In this document: positions 1 through 8,041 of the stretch, one piece after another
Layout: each line of letters starts with the position of its first letter
Position numbering within the stretch: position 1 is the first letter of the stretch
From: Actinomycetota bacterium
GTDB lineage: Bacteria; Actinomycetota; Acidimicrobiia; Acidimicrobiales; Aldehydirespiratoraceae
DNA: 13,202 nucleotides
Assembly: GCA_012271125.1 (NCBI GenBank)
Contig: JAAXHB010000115.1
Location: forward strand, 2,781 to 15,982
Direction of reading: 5' to 3'
Notes under the pieces: generated by a model
Told to the model about the DNA's origin: nothing
Databases searched by the model: none
The model's input: only the letters and a program-made list of their open reading frames with translations
Program-made: the position numbers and the translations under genes

Positions 1-22
1 TACTAGCGGAGCTAGCGAAGTA
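1..22 (+). repeat. Short dispersed repeat, copy 1 (upstream of rns)
   Basis: These 22 bases occur again without change at 1454-1475 and 12763-12784. The core is a tandem 9-mer, CTAGCGGAG followed by CTAGCGAAG, and CTAGC-GGA-GCTAG can fold into a small hairpin. The window starts inside the element, so its true left edge is not visible. It lies just upstream of rns. A role in recombination, processing or replication is inference. Confidence 0.9.
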
Positions 23-57
23 ATAATAGATAATAGGGGTATAATAGGGGATAAGGC

Positions 58-1396
58 AGAGGAGCAATGTTATGATAAGGCAAAGGGGGGTGAAAGGCCC
101 ATATCCCCATAATAGTGGGGCAGTGGGTAAGTATAAGAGTATACCTACCGTTGTAAGCGGTAAGATAAGGGAGAAAACCCCTTACCCACTAAGGAAGCCT
201 AATAAGCATAAAGATAATGTATAGCGGTGAAAGGGCTAAAGAGACTAGAGCAATACTAGTATTAGGCAATCCTTTTATCCTGGGGAGAGTATATACTATA
301 ATAAGTATAGGTAAAACAAGCAAGGGTATCGGGGAGGATAACAATAGGCGAGGAGAAGCCCATAAAGGCCTATAGGAGAGAATAAATATATATTAAATAG
401 GCTATAGGGGGAAAGGGTTTGTATTAGGAGATATCCGAGGATGCATAATAGGCAGTCGCACCGTATAAGCGGGCCAATAGGTGAGCAGTTAAAAATATTC
501 TGCAATGCACAAAAGTGTGACAGAGTAATACAGGGGAAAAGGTCTGTCAAAACAGTGTGCCAGCAGACGCGGTAATACATATAGGCCGAGTATATAAAAA
601 AAAATAATAGGCGTAAAGAGTATATAAGGGGAGATAGTAGAGAGAGTGCTAGAGAAAAAGTATAGTAGCGGTAAAATGTGTAGAGATAGGGGAAAACCAA
701 TAGTGAAAACATTTAGCAGAAGATACTATACTGGTAGTACAAAGGTAAGAGAAGGTAAATAGGCTTAGAGATCCTAGTAGCCTTTACAGTAAAAGATGGG
801 CAAAAGATATAATGGGGAGATCAATATAGCAATAGTAAGGCCCCGCAGCAATAGTATACTCGCAAGGGGGAAACAGTAAGGAAGTGGCGGTATATATAAT
901 ATAACTAGAGGAGAATGTGTAGTAAGCGATAGTCCACGGAGTACCTAACCATATAAGGAATAATCAGGTGCTGCATGGCCGTCAATAGTATACCTAGTGA
1001 TAGGGTATACAAAGGCCCGGGAGAGTATAGTAAAGAAGTAATTGGGAGAAGGGCTGGTCATTATGGCCTAAAATATATGGTAAAACATGTACTACAGTAA
1101 CTATATAAAAAGGGTAAGAGAAAAGTAGTAAGCGGACAAAGGCCTGTAAGGGCAATAGAAGAGGGATTTAGTAGTAATGGGTAAAGAGAAGGTACCCGTG
1201 AAATAGGTAATTATGCGTACATATTGCCCGTCAATTGCCCTTAGTAGTATAATATAAAGGGATACCCTATATAGACAAAGAGTAGGTGGGGGACAATAAG
1301 TAAGGGAGATATAGGTAAGAGAATAAAAAGAATACTATAAGGGGTAATAAGTCGTAACATAGTAAGCGTGCCGGAAGGGGTGCTTGGATAAAGGGC
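58..1396 (+). rRNA. rns: Small subunit mitochondrial ribosomal RNA
   Basis: RNA of the mitoribosome small subunit. Landmarks in order: a degenerate 5' motif TATGATAAGGCAAAG at 71-85 (standard TTTGATCATGGCTCAG); the 530 loop GTGCCAGCAGACGCGGTAA at about 560; the 900 region near 865-890, with GGAAGTGGCGG where GGAATTGACGG is usual; GGTGCTGCATGGCCGTC near 968; GGTCATTATGGCC near 1056; the decoding strand TACATATTGCCCGTCA near 1218; and AAGTCGTAACATAGTAAGC near 1350 with the 3' terminal hairpin ending in TTGGAT. All universal blocks are present and in order without an intron. The length, about 1.34 kb, is compact but normal. The ends are estimated from homology and may be off by tens of bases. 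The unusual bases are discussed in the findings. Confidence 0.95.
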
Positions 1397-1568
1397 CAAA
1401 AAGGCCAAGGGAAAGATAGGGTGAAGAGTAATGGGTAGTAGAGAAAAGATGCTTACTAGCGGAGCTAGCGAAGTATAAAAAATAAGAGGTAATATGGGTA
1501 AAGATAAGTAATCAGGGAGAAGTTAATAAGTAAATAGACTATATTGGGAGTAGTAAGCAGTTGGAGCA
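1397..1568. other. Spacer between rns and nad4
   Basis: About 170 bases without a gene. It begins with a small GGCC-AAAAA-GGCC hairpin just after the rns 3' end and contains repeat copy 2. I looked for a tRNA cloverleaf on the + strand and found none. The nad4 frame is closed by a TAA at 1554-1556, so nad4 does not extend into this spacer. Confidence 0.7.
1450..1478 (+). repeat. Short dispersed repeat, copy 2 (between rns and nad4)
   Basis: This copy matches 12759-12787 over 29 bases and the window start over the 22 that are visible there. It contains the two near-identical 9-mers and the CTAGC-GGA-GCTAG hairpin. Copies 1 and 2 are in the same orientation and bracket rns closely, so recombination between them would release rns alone. 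Confidence 0.92.
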
Positions 1569-3011
1569 ATGCCGGCATCCCTGGTAATGATAGTAGTAGA
1601 GATAATATATATAGTGCTATTAGTAGTAATAGTAGGGGTAATAATGGGTAGAGGAGAAGATAGGGAAAGGATAGGGAAAAGGGTATTAGAAGGTACAATA
1701 ATAATACAATTATTAATAATAGGGCAGTGGGGGATAATGGGAGAAGAGGTAAGTAGTATAGAGGGATATCGGTGATTAGGGGGATATATGGGAGAGATAG
1801 GGGAAGTAATAGTAGGGGTAGATGGGGTAAGTATATGACTATTAATGTTAACAGGGGTATTAATGCCTATAACAGTACTAGTGAGTAGGGGGGCAATAAG
1901 GTATATGGTAAAAGAGTATATGATAAGTATATTAATACTGGAGGGGTTGTTAATAGGGGTATTTGTAGTGATGGATATATTAATATTTTATATAGTATAT
2001 GAGGCAAGTGTACTGCCTATGTATATAATAATAGGGGTATGGGGAAAAAGGGTAGAGAGGGTAAGGGCAGCATACTATTTATTACTGTATACAGTGGTAG
2101 GATCAATAATGTTTTTGGTGGGTATAATAGGGCTATATATAGCAACAGGTATAACAGATAATGGAGCATTGGGGGAAATAGGGTATAAGGGGTGATTAGA
2201 GACAATAGTATATATAGGTATAATGGGTGGTATGATGGTAAAGATACCGGTAATGCCGTTACATATATGGTTACCGCAAGCCCATGTAGAGGCACCTTTA
2301 GGGGGATCAATAATACTAGCGGGGGTATTGTTAAAGATAGGTGGATATGGGCTAATAAGATATATATGGGTAATAGTGCCAGAAGCAGTAGACTATTATG
2401 GGCCATTGGTAGAGATGTTGGCTATAATAGGGATAGTATACGGGGGATTAGTAACTTGCCGGCAAATAGATATAAAGAGGGCAATAGCGTATGCATCGGT
2501 AGGGCATATGGGGTTAGTAGTGCTGGGGATAAATAGGGGAAATAGTATAGGGGAGATAGGTAGTATATATATGATGGTGTCCCACGGGCTAATAAGTGGG
2601 GGATTATTTATAGCAGCAGGAGTACTATATGAGCGTTATAGTACAAGATTAATAAGGTATTATAGGGGGCATTGGGTAACAATGCCTATATATAGTATAT
2701 ACTTACTATTATTATTAATGGGTAATGCGGGTATGCCTGTAAGTAGTGGATATATAGGGGAGATGCAGCTATTGATAGGGGTATATAAAGATAGTGTAAT
2801 AATGGGGATAATAGGGGGGATAGGGGGAGTAATAGGGGCAGTATATGGGTTTAATATATATAGTAGGGTGTGTTATGGGCAGCCAGGCAAATATAGTAAA
2901 AAAATGCGGGATATAAATAGGCAGGAAAATATAGTATTACTAGTGATAGTAGTAATGGTATATATACTGGGGGTATACCCATGGGTAATAACAGGGGATA
3001 TATATGTATAG
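1569..3011 (+). CDS. nad4: NADH dehydrogenase subunit 4
   Basis: A 480-residue membrane subunit of the proton-pumping arm of complex I in the inner mitochondrial membrane. The reading frame needs TGA as Trp at residues 69, 90 and 209. Family signatures are clear: VGVDGVSMW near 85-90; the membrane glutamate E145 in YEASVLPMY; IGVWGKRVERVRAAYY; K225 in VKIPVMPLHIWLPQAHVEAP; and GGLVTCRQIDIKRAIAYASV in the discontinuous helix region. K225 and E145 correspond to the conserved proton-path residues. It starts at ATG 1569, the first ATG after the in-frame TAA at 1554, and stops at TAG 3009-3011. Length is typical. trnH follows within a few bases, so the 3' end is probably made by tRNA processing. 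Confidence 0.97.
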
Positions 3012-3015
3012 AGGG

Positions 3016-3085
3016 GTAGGGGAGCTAAAGAGATAGCATATAGTTAGTGGGACTATAATAGTAAGAGAAAGGCTTACCTCCTACA
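3016..3085 (+). tRNA. trnH(gug): tRNA-His (GUG), with A at position 33
   Basis: Acceptor GTAGGGG pairs fully with CTCCTAC (3078-3084), and the discriminator is A3085. A G at 3015 would be the G-1 typical of tRNA-His. The D arm is CTA/TAG; the T arm is GTAAG-AGAAAGG-CTTAC. The anticodon stem is ATAGT/ACTAT with loop TAGTGGG, which puts GTG at 34-36. Position 33 is A rather than the near-universal U, and three bases rather than one lie between the D and anticodon stems. It sits between nad4 and trnE. The identity depends on accepting A33. Confidence 0.78.
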
Positions 3086-3134
3086 AGGAGCCGCAAGAGG
3101 GTAAATAATAGGCGGAGGGTGTGAGGAAGAGGGT

Positions 3135-3205
3135 GCCCCTAGAGCCGGTAAAATAGGCAGTAGGACTTCGTCTTATAAAATACAGAGAAAGGCTGTATAG
3201 GGGTA
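3135..3205 (+). tRNA. trnE(uuc): tRNA-Glu (UUC), with C at position 33
   Basis: Acceptor GCCCCTA pairs with TAGGGGT (3198-3204), discriminator A3205. The D stem is GCC/GGC, the anticodon stem GTAGG/CTTAT with two G-U pairs, and the T arm TACAG-AGAAAGG-CTGTA. The loop ACTTCGT gives anticodon TTC with C instead of U at 33. The gene ends one base before the nad6 ATG, so its 3' cut would also create the nad6 5' end. The 49 bases before it (3086-3134) hold no recognised gene. Confidence 0.86.
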
Positions 3206-3745
3206 ATGGAGTGGTGATATAAGATAATAGGTATATTAGCGGTAATAAGTAGTATAATGGTAATAGTAAGCGAGTGTTTACAGCAGGGTGTATTATGGTT
3301 AATAGCGGCCTATATAAGTGTATCAGTATATATGGTGGTAAGGGATATAGGGATAATAGGGCTATTACTAGTGATAATATATGTAGGTGCGATAGCAGTA
3401 GTATTATTATTTATAGTAATGTTAGTAGATAGTGGGGTAAAGGTAGGGGAAGGGTATATAGGTGGTTATGTAATAGTGGGTGGTATAGTGGGGATAATAG
3501 TAATAGGGGCAAAGGATATAATAGGAGAAAATATATGTGAGATTAGGAGGGTAGTAATAATAAGGGAGAGGGCAATAGATGGATTGGGGGTAATAATGTA
3601 TAGTAGTGGGAGTTATATAGTAATAATGGGGGGAATATTATTATTAGTGGCAATGGTAGGAGCAATGGATATAATAAGGGGGGAAGAAGAGAATAATAGG
3701 CGGCAGCAAGTAAGGGTAGGGGGAGAGAAAAAGTATGTGAAGTAG
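3206..3745 (+). CDS. nad6: NADH dehydrogenase subunit 6
   Basis: A 179-residue complex I membrane subunit at the junction of the hydrophilic and membrane arms. The signature YVGAIAVVLLFIVML lies at residues 59-73 and holds the pi-bulge of transmembrane helix 3, which takes part in coupling. The start is ATG 3206, directly after trnE, giving MEWWYKIIGILAVISSIMVI, where residue 4 is a TGA-encoded Trp. A later ATG at 3257 would remove most of the first membrane helix, so I prefer 3206. It stops at TAG 3743-3745. The C-terminal tail is basic and polar, variable in this family. nad3 begins about 20 bases later. Confidence 0.94.
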
Positions 3746-3767
3746 AGAGTATATAGGGGTAGTAGTA

Positions 3768-4124
3768 GTGCTAGGGGAAGGGCTAATAATATCGTTGGTG
3801 ATAATAGGGGTAACATATTATATAATAAGGGAGTATAGGGGAGATGGGGAGAAGAGTAGTATATATGAGTGCGGATATATGCCGTATAGGGAGATAAGGG
3901 TGCCTTACACAGTAGGCTTTATATTGGTAGGTATACTGTTTATGTTGTTTGACGTAGAGGTAGGCTACTTATATCCCTGGGCAGTAATACAGGGGGGATT
4001 ACTAGGAGAAGGGTATTGGGTGGGAATAGTGTTTATAGTGATAGTGACAATAGGCTTAATATACGAGTGGATGAGAGGAGGGCTAGAGTGGGGGGGAAGT
4101 CGTAATGGTGTAAATAAAGCATAA
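3768..4124 (+). CDS. nad3: NADH dehydrogenase subunit 3
   Basis: A 118-residue complex I subunit at the quinone-site junction. Seen: EKSSIYECGYMP with Cys35, the cysteine whose exposure marks the deactive state in the family; FDVEVGYLYPWA (61-72); and three predicted membrane helices. No ATG precedes the first helix. I chose GTG 3768, which leaves 34 residues before the Cys, but an in-frame ATA at 3753 would add five residues and is also plausible. It stops at TAA 4122-4124. The last 26 bases lie inside trnL(uag), so precise release of that tRNA would cut off the final codons and the stop. The sequence after IYEWMRGG looks like a non-conserved extension. Confidence 0.95.
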   Translation: MLGEGLIISLVIIGVTYYIIREYRGDGEKSSIYECGYMPYREIRVPYTVGFILVGILFMLFDVEVGYLYPWAVIQGGLLGEGYWVGIVFIVIVTIGLIYEWMRGGLEWGGSRNGVNKA

Positions 4125-4170
4125 TATGGTTAGGGCATATAGGCGTAGAGAAAAAGACTCTTATACGACG
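4099..4170 (+). tRNA. trnL(uag): tRNA-Leu (UAG), overlapping the nad3 end
   Basis: Acceptor GTCGTAA pairs with ATACGAC except for A-A at the seventh pair. The D stem is GTG/CAT, the anticodon stem ATATG/CATAT is perfect, the loop GTTAGGG has U33 and anticodon TAG, and the T arm is TAGAG-AAAAAGA-CTCTT with one U-U mismatch. Arm spacing is exact for a tRNA. Two things are odd for leucine: the variable region is only AGGCG, with no long arm, and the discriminator is G rather than A. CUA is Leu here (for example KVLG in nad1), so a CUN reader is needed. It overlaps nad3 by 26 bases. Confidence 0.84.
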
Positions 4171-4235
4171 CAGTGGGATAGGTAAGTAAAAAATATATAA
4201 GGGAAGGATAGGTAAAGGTAGGCAAGAGTATAGGG

Positions 4236-4306
4236 GCCCGTGTAGTATAAAGAAAGTATACTTAATTTCCAATTAAGTGGCAGTGGGTAAATACCATTGG
4301 CGGGTA
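4236..4306 (+). tRNA. trnG(ucc): tRNA-Gly (UCC)
   Basis: Acceptor GCCCGTG pairs with GGCGGGT at six of seven positions; the innermost pair is G-G. The anticodon stem CTTAA/TTAAG is perfect, with loop TTTCCAA giving TCC and U33. The T arm is AGTGG-GTAAATA-CCATT and the discriminator is A4306. It abuts trnV with no spacer. The 65 bases before it (4171-4235) are purine-rich and contain no recognised gene. Confidence 0.92.
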
Positions 4307-4376
4307 GGGCACTTAGTGTATATAGTCATACAATAATTACAGTATTGAGGAGAGGGTAGGTAGCCCTTAGTGCTTA
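4307..4376 (+). tRNA. trnV(uac): tRNA-Val (UAC)
   Basis: Acceptor GGGCACT pairs with AGTGCTT (4369-4375, two G-U pairs), discriminator A4376. The D stem is GTG/CAT, the anticodon stem CAATA/TATTG is perfect, loop ATTACAG has U33 and anticodon TAC, and the T arm is GAGGG-TAGGTAG-CCCTT. It starts at the base after trnG and directly precedes rnl, so its 3' end probably defines the rnl 5' end. Confidence 0.92.
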
Positions 4377-6690
4377 CTGGGGGTATAAATAGACTAATAA
4401 AAGAGTATCTATAAGGAGGCCTAGGGCATATATATAAGTGGTCCATAAAGAGGTGGAAAAAAGTAGTATTACCGTAGTGGTAACAAGGAGAAGGCATATA
4501 AGGGAAGCATCCTAGTAAAGAGTATAAGACAAGAGAGGAGAAGGGTAGCGGAGAGCGATCTATAAAGAAGGCAAAAAGTATGGTAAAAAAAGGGGAAAAT
4601 CCCTAAAGGCGTATAATAGCCGTAAGGGGAGTAATAATAGAAGAGGGGGTAAGCATATACCCATAGTAAACAATATGCACCGATAGAGATAGTACTGTGA
4701 GGGAAAGGTGAAAGAGTAGTGAAATAATAAATATAGTTATAAGAGCAAACAGTAATGTTGTACCTTGTGGATAAGGGGCTAGCAAGAGAATATTATGGCG
4801 GACAAGGGGGAAAGCCCAGTAGTGTAGTAAGCGCAAGTATAGGGAAAGCCTAGTAATAGGTAAAGGCCTATAGCAGTAGTCATAAAAAGCCCGAAGCCTA
4901 GAGAGCTAGCCAATGGCAGTAATATACTTACTATAGTAGTAGGGGATATGTGCGTAGAGGTGTATAAGGCAAAATACTCTTGAGATAGTTGGCTAGAGGA
5001 GATATACTAATCAATCTAGGGAGTAGCTGGTAGTCCGGGAAAGCTATAAAAGTAGTGAGTATAAGGAGTGTATAAAGGGTAAAGAGTATAGTAGTAATAA
5101 GCGGCAAGAAGTAATACATAGTAAGGCATATGGGCAATAGGCGAGGAGGTCTATAGCCGAGAGGGTAACAGCCCAAATAATAAGCAAAGGCAATAAAGGG
5201 GTAAGCTAATAGTAAAAAACAGTATAATACAGAGAATAAGGTAGTAGGCTTAGAGGCAGCCATCTAATAAAGAGCGGGTAATAGCGCGCTAAGAGAGTAA
5301 TTACGAGTTAAAGGAAAGGTGGCTAAGGGGAAGCCGTAGCTATTAGTATATACAGTACCGGACAACCCTTTATAGGGATAAGTAGTGTAAGCAGAAGAGG
5401 GGATATAAGGCTAGCATGAGTAATAAATATATTGGGAAAAATATACATAGGCTAAGGGTATATAAGAAGTAATAAATAAGTAAACAAGCCCTAACAAAGG
5501 GTAGGATGGGTATATATATAGGAAAAGGTATATAAGAAAAAGTTGTACCGTCTGACAAAAGGTAGCGGAGAAGTGATGGGCAAATACTACTAAAGGAACT
5601 AGGCAAAAAGGCCAAGTAAGGTAGCGAGAAGGGGTTTATTGGGAAGGCGGCGATAGGCTAAATAAACAATAGATAAAGATATAGGAGGAGATACCGGCTA
5701 TTTACCAAAGATATAGCTATTAATAAAGTATAGGGGATATGATATAATAATAGTGAGGCCTGCCCAGTGGCTGTAAGTGAGTAGTCGCATAGACTAGTAA
5801 GCGCAGCTAAACGGCCGCAGTAATAGTGACTGTGTAAAGGTAGCGCAATAAATAGCCATTTAATTGGTGGCATGTATGAAGGCTTAACGAGTATCTCGCT
5901 GTCTATAGTAGTAGTCCGGTGAAATAGTTATAGTGGTGAGTAGGCCATAAAGAAGCCTATAAGACAAAAAGACCCTACAGTGCTTAACTATAGGGCAAAC
6001 AGTATACGGAGTAGTGGCCTATTGGGAGACAATAGGAAATTATGGTAGTATTAACGTTATAGGGAAGACGGACAAGAGTAGGCCGGATAGTTTAATTGGG
6101 GCAATAGCCTGCTAAAGAGTAACGGAGGCATATATAGGAAAAATAATAGGGAGAAAAAGGCTAGACAGGCAATACAAATAGGTAGTGCTGGCATATAAAG
6201 TAATATGGGTAATAGTAACCTACTTGTGGGTAATGTAGTAGCAAGTAATAATAAAGAAAGTAACCATAGGGGTAACAGCGTTATATATACCGTAGAGTAG
6301 TTATCGCGGGTATAGTATGCGACATCGATGTAGGCTTAGGGAAAAATATACAGTAGAAGGTATAAAGAGAATAGGCTGTTCGCCTAGTAATCCTTATGAG
6401 CTGTGTTAAGGCCGTCGTGAGACAGGCCGGTCATTATCTATAGGGGGTAAGCATAATAAAAGTATAGCACAGTACGCAAGGACAAGCTAATAGGGTATCC
6501 GCTGGTGAGTTTAACAAAAAGACTATAAAGTAGTAGTAGTATAGAAAAGTAGCTAAGATAATAGTAGGGAAGCGCTGGTAATAGCTAAAGCGTGTAACAA
6601 TAATAAAAATGCTTAAGAGATGCGTAAAAGAATATTACGGGATAGGGCCCTAGTAATAGAGAGGGCTACTAAGAGGAAGTATTAGTAAGG
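4377..6690 (+). rRNA. rnl: Large subunit mitochondrial ribosomal RNA
   Basis: RNA of the mitoribosome large subunit, including the peptidyl transferase centre. Landmarks in order: a domain I block GGAGGCCTAGGGCA near 4415; helix 69 and AAGGTAGCG near 5812-5844; GACAAAAAGACCCTACAG at 5963-5980; TAGTTTAATTGGGGC with CTAAAGAGTAACGGAGG at 6088-6128; CGATGTAGGCTTAG at 6326-6339; GGCTGTTCGCC at 6374-6384; CCGTCGTGAGACAGGCCGG at 6412-6430; and the sarcin-ricin sequence AGTACGCAAGGAC at 6471-6483. No intron is apparent. The length, about 2.3 kb, is on the short side for this type. The 5' end is set by trnV and the 3' end by trnR; both are approximate. Confidence 0.95.
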
Positions 6691-6693
6691 GGG

Positions 6694-6758
6694 CTATCTA
6701 AGGTGTAATAGCATAACTATTTTCGGCATAGTAGGGGAGGGGAAGGCCTCTAGGTAGA
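6694..6758 (+). tRNA. trnR(ucg): tRNA-Arg (UCG)
   Basis: Acceptor CTATCTA pairs with TAGGTAG over seven positions (one U-G), discriminator A6758. The D stem is GTG/CAT, the anticodon stem ACTAT/ATAGT is perfect, and loop TTTCGGC gives TCG with U33. The T arm is the weak part: either GAGG/CCTC with a six-base loop or GGGG/CCTC with seven. At 65 bases it is short. It follows the rnl 3' end. CGN codons occur in the window, so the tRNA has a use. Confidence 0.84.
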
Positions 6759-6801
6759 GGGATAAGGGGTAAAATAAATAGTAAGGGGTAAGTAGTAGGG
6801 G

Positions 6802-6880
6802 TAGGCCATAGCTTAAGTAAATGTAGAGAAAGCGCTAGGTAGTCGGCTTAGTAATACAGGAGAAATACCTGTTGGCCTAT
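6802..6880 (+). tRNA. trnD(guc): tRNA-Asp (GUC), with A at position 33
   Basis: Acceptor TAGGCCA pairs perfectly with TGGCCTA (6873-6879). The D stem is GCTT/AAGC with a long loop of 15 bases, the anticodon stem CTAGG/CTTAG, and the T arm ACAGG-AGAAATA-CCTGT. Loop TAGTCGG gives anticodon GTC with A33, the same T-A-G-T opening as trnH. The base after the acceptor is T, whereas aspartate tRNAs normally have G73. The 43 bases before it hold no recognised gene. Confidence 0.86.
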
Positions 6881-6882
6881 AT

Positions 6883-6954
6883 GGGTATAAAGCTGAGAAG
6901 GCAATAGGTGTGCAAAGCCTACTACAATAAGGGGGAAGAGCCCTTATATACCTA
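6883..6954 (+). tRNA. trnC(gca): tRNA-Cys (GCA)
   Basis: Acceptor GGGTATA pairs with TATACCT (6947-6953), discriminator A6954. The D stem is GCT/GGC with a five-base loop; the anticodon stem TAGGT/GCCTA has a U-G closing pair; loop GTGCAAA gives GCA with U33. The T arm TAAGGG/CCCTTA can form six pairs around GGAAGAG, so the T-stem boundary is ambiguous. It ends four bases before the preferred nad1 start. Confidence 0.85.
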
Positions 6955-6958
6955 AGAG

Positions 6959-7903
6959 GTGATATGAAGAGAGGTATGGGTATTATTATTGCAGGGAGTA
7001 ATAGTAATAATAGGGGTATTGGTAGGGGTGGGATACTTAACACTAGTAGAGAGAAAGGTGCTAGGCAGTATACAGGGGAGAAAAGGGCCTAATATAGTGG
7101 GAATATATGGCCTATTACAGCCAATAGCGGACGGGATAAAGTTATTAGTAAAGGAGTTAATAATGCCTCAACAAACAAGTAAAGGATTATATATAGGCAG
7201 TGCGGTAATGTCCTTAGTATTAGCAATAGGGGCTTGGGGAGTAATACCTATAGGGAAGGGGCAAATAATGGGCGATATAGGGGTAGGTGTATTATATATA
7301 TTGGCAATATCGTCAATGGGTGTATATAGTATATTAATAGGGGGGTGAGCAAGTAATAATAGGTATAGTTATATAGGGGCAATAAGGGCAGTAGCGCAGA
7401 TGGTAAGTTATGAGCTAGTGATAGGGATAATAATAATAATAGTATTAATATGTGTAGGAAGCTTAAGTATAATAGATATAGTGGATGGGCAGAGAATATG
7501 GTATATAGTGGGGCTACTGCCAATAGGAGTAATGTATTTTATATGTATATTAGCAGAAACAGGGAGAGTACCCTTTGACCTAACAGAGGCGGAGAGTGAG
7601 CTAATAAGTGGGTATAATGTGGAGTATAGTGCAATGGGCTTTGGGCTATTATTTATAGCAGAGTATACAAATATAATAGTGATGGGTACTATAGGAGTAA
7701 TGCTATTTATGGGGGGGTGGTGGGGTATAGGGGTAAAGATAAGTATAATACTGTTAATAGTAGTATGGGTAAGGGGAAGTTTACCTAGAATAAGGTATGA
7801 CCAGTTAATGGGTATGCTGTGGAAGAGTTATATAATAGGCTCTCTAGGGGGAGTAGTAATAGTAGGGGGAATAATAAGGGGATTATGGGGATTACCAGGA
7901 TAG
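6959..7903 (+). CDS. nad1: NADH dehydrogenase subunit 1
   Basis: A 314-residue complex I subunit that forms the quinone tunnel with nuclear-encoded partners. Seen: YLTLVERKVLGSIQGRKGPN near 26-45; SNNRYSYIGAIRAVAQMVSYE near 132-152; and the acidic loop AETGRVPFDLTEAESELISG at 199-218, all diagnostic. TGA codons at residues 3 and 130 are Trp. An in-frame TAA at 6953 closes the frame upstream and there is no in-frame ATG, so the start is GTG 6959 or ATA 6962; I chose GTG. It stops at TAG 7901-7903. Bases near the 3' end are duplicated just after the stop, so the C-terminal codons overlap one copy of a direct repeat. Confidence 0.96.
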
Positions 7904-7934
7904 TAGTAATAGTAGGGGGAATAATAGGGGGATT
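7853..7934 (+). repeat. Direct repeat pair at the nad1 / trnL(uaa) junction
   Basis: Bases 7853-7884 and 7903-7934 match at 31 of 32 positions, 50 bases apart. The first copy encodes part of the nad1 C-terminus. The second starts at the last base of the nad1 stop and runs into the first bases of trnL(uaa). The composition is GTAGTAATAGTAGGGGG-like. A local duplication at the junction is the likely origin. Confidence 0.9.
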
Positions 7935-8013
7935 GCTGTGGTGGAAAAGGTATACACGGGGTCTTTAAAAGGCCTTTGCAAGAGCAATGTAGGGTAAAGG
8001 CCTACCAGCAATA
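7932..8013 (+). tRNA. trnL(uaa): tRNA-Leu (UAA), class II
   Basis: Acceptor ATTGCTG pairs perfectly with CAGCAAT (8006-8012), discriminator A8013. The D region TGGTGGAAAAGGTATACAC is the standard leucine form. The anticodon stem is GGGTC/GGCCT, loop TTTAAAA gives TAA with U33, the variable arm is a TTGC-AAGA-GCAA hairpin, and the T arm is GTAGG-GTAAAGG-CCTAC. UUA is the dominant Leu codon in these genes. This is the most regular tRNA in the window and keeps the long variable arm that trnL(uag) lacks. Confidence 0.96.
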
Positions 8014-8041
8014 TGGGGTAAGGGGAGAAGCTGTAAAGTAG

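Noticed and set aside
1773..2195. In-frame TGA codons in nad4 (also in nad1, nad2, nad5, nad6 and cox2) as frameshifts or pseudogene stops
   Set aside because: They occur in nearly every gene without loss of frame and fall at conserved Trp positions, so they are sense codons.
3086..3134. Additional small tRNA between trnH and trnE
   Set aside because: Only 49 bases are available, and no acceptor stem or T arm can be formed.
3257..3745. nad6 starting at ATG 3257
   Set aside because: The frame is open to ATG 3206 directly after trnE, and the additional 17 residues complete the first membrane helix.
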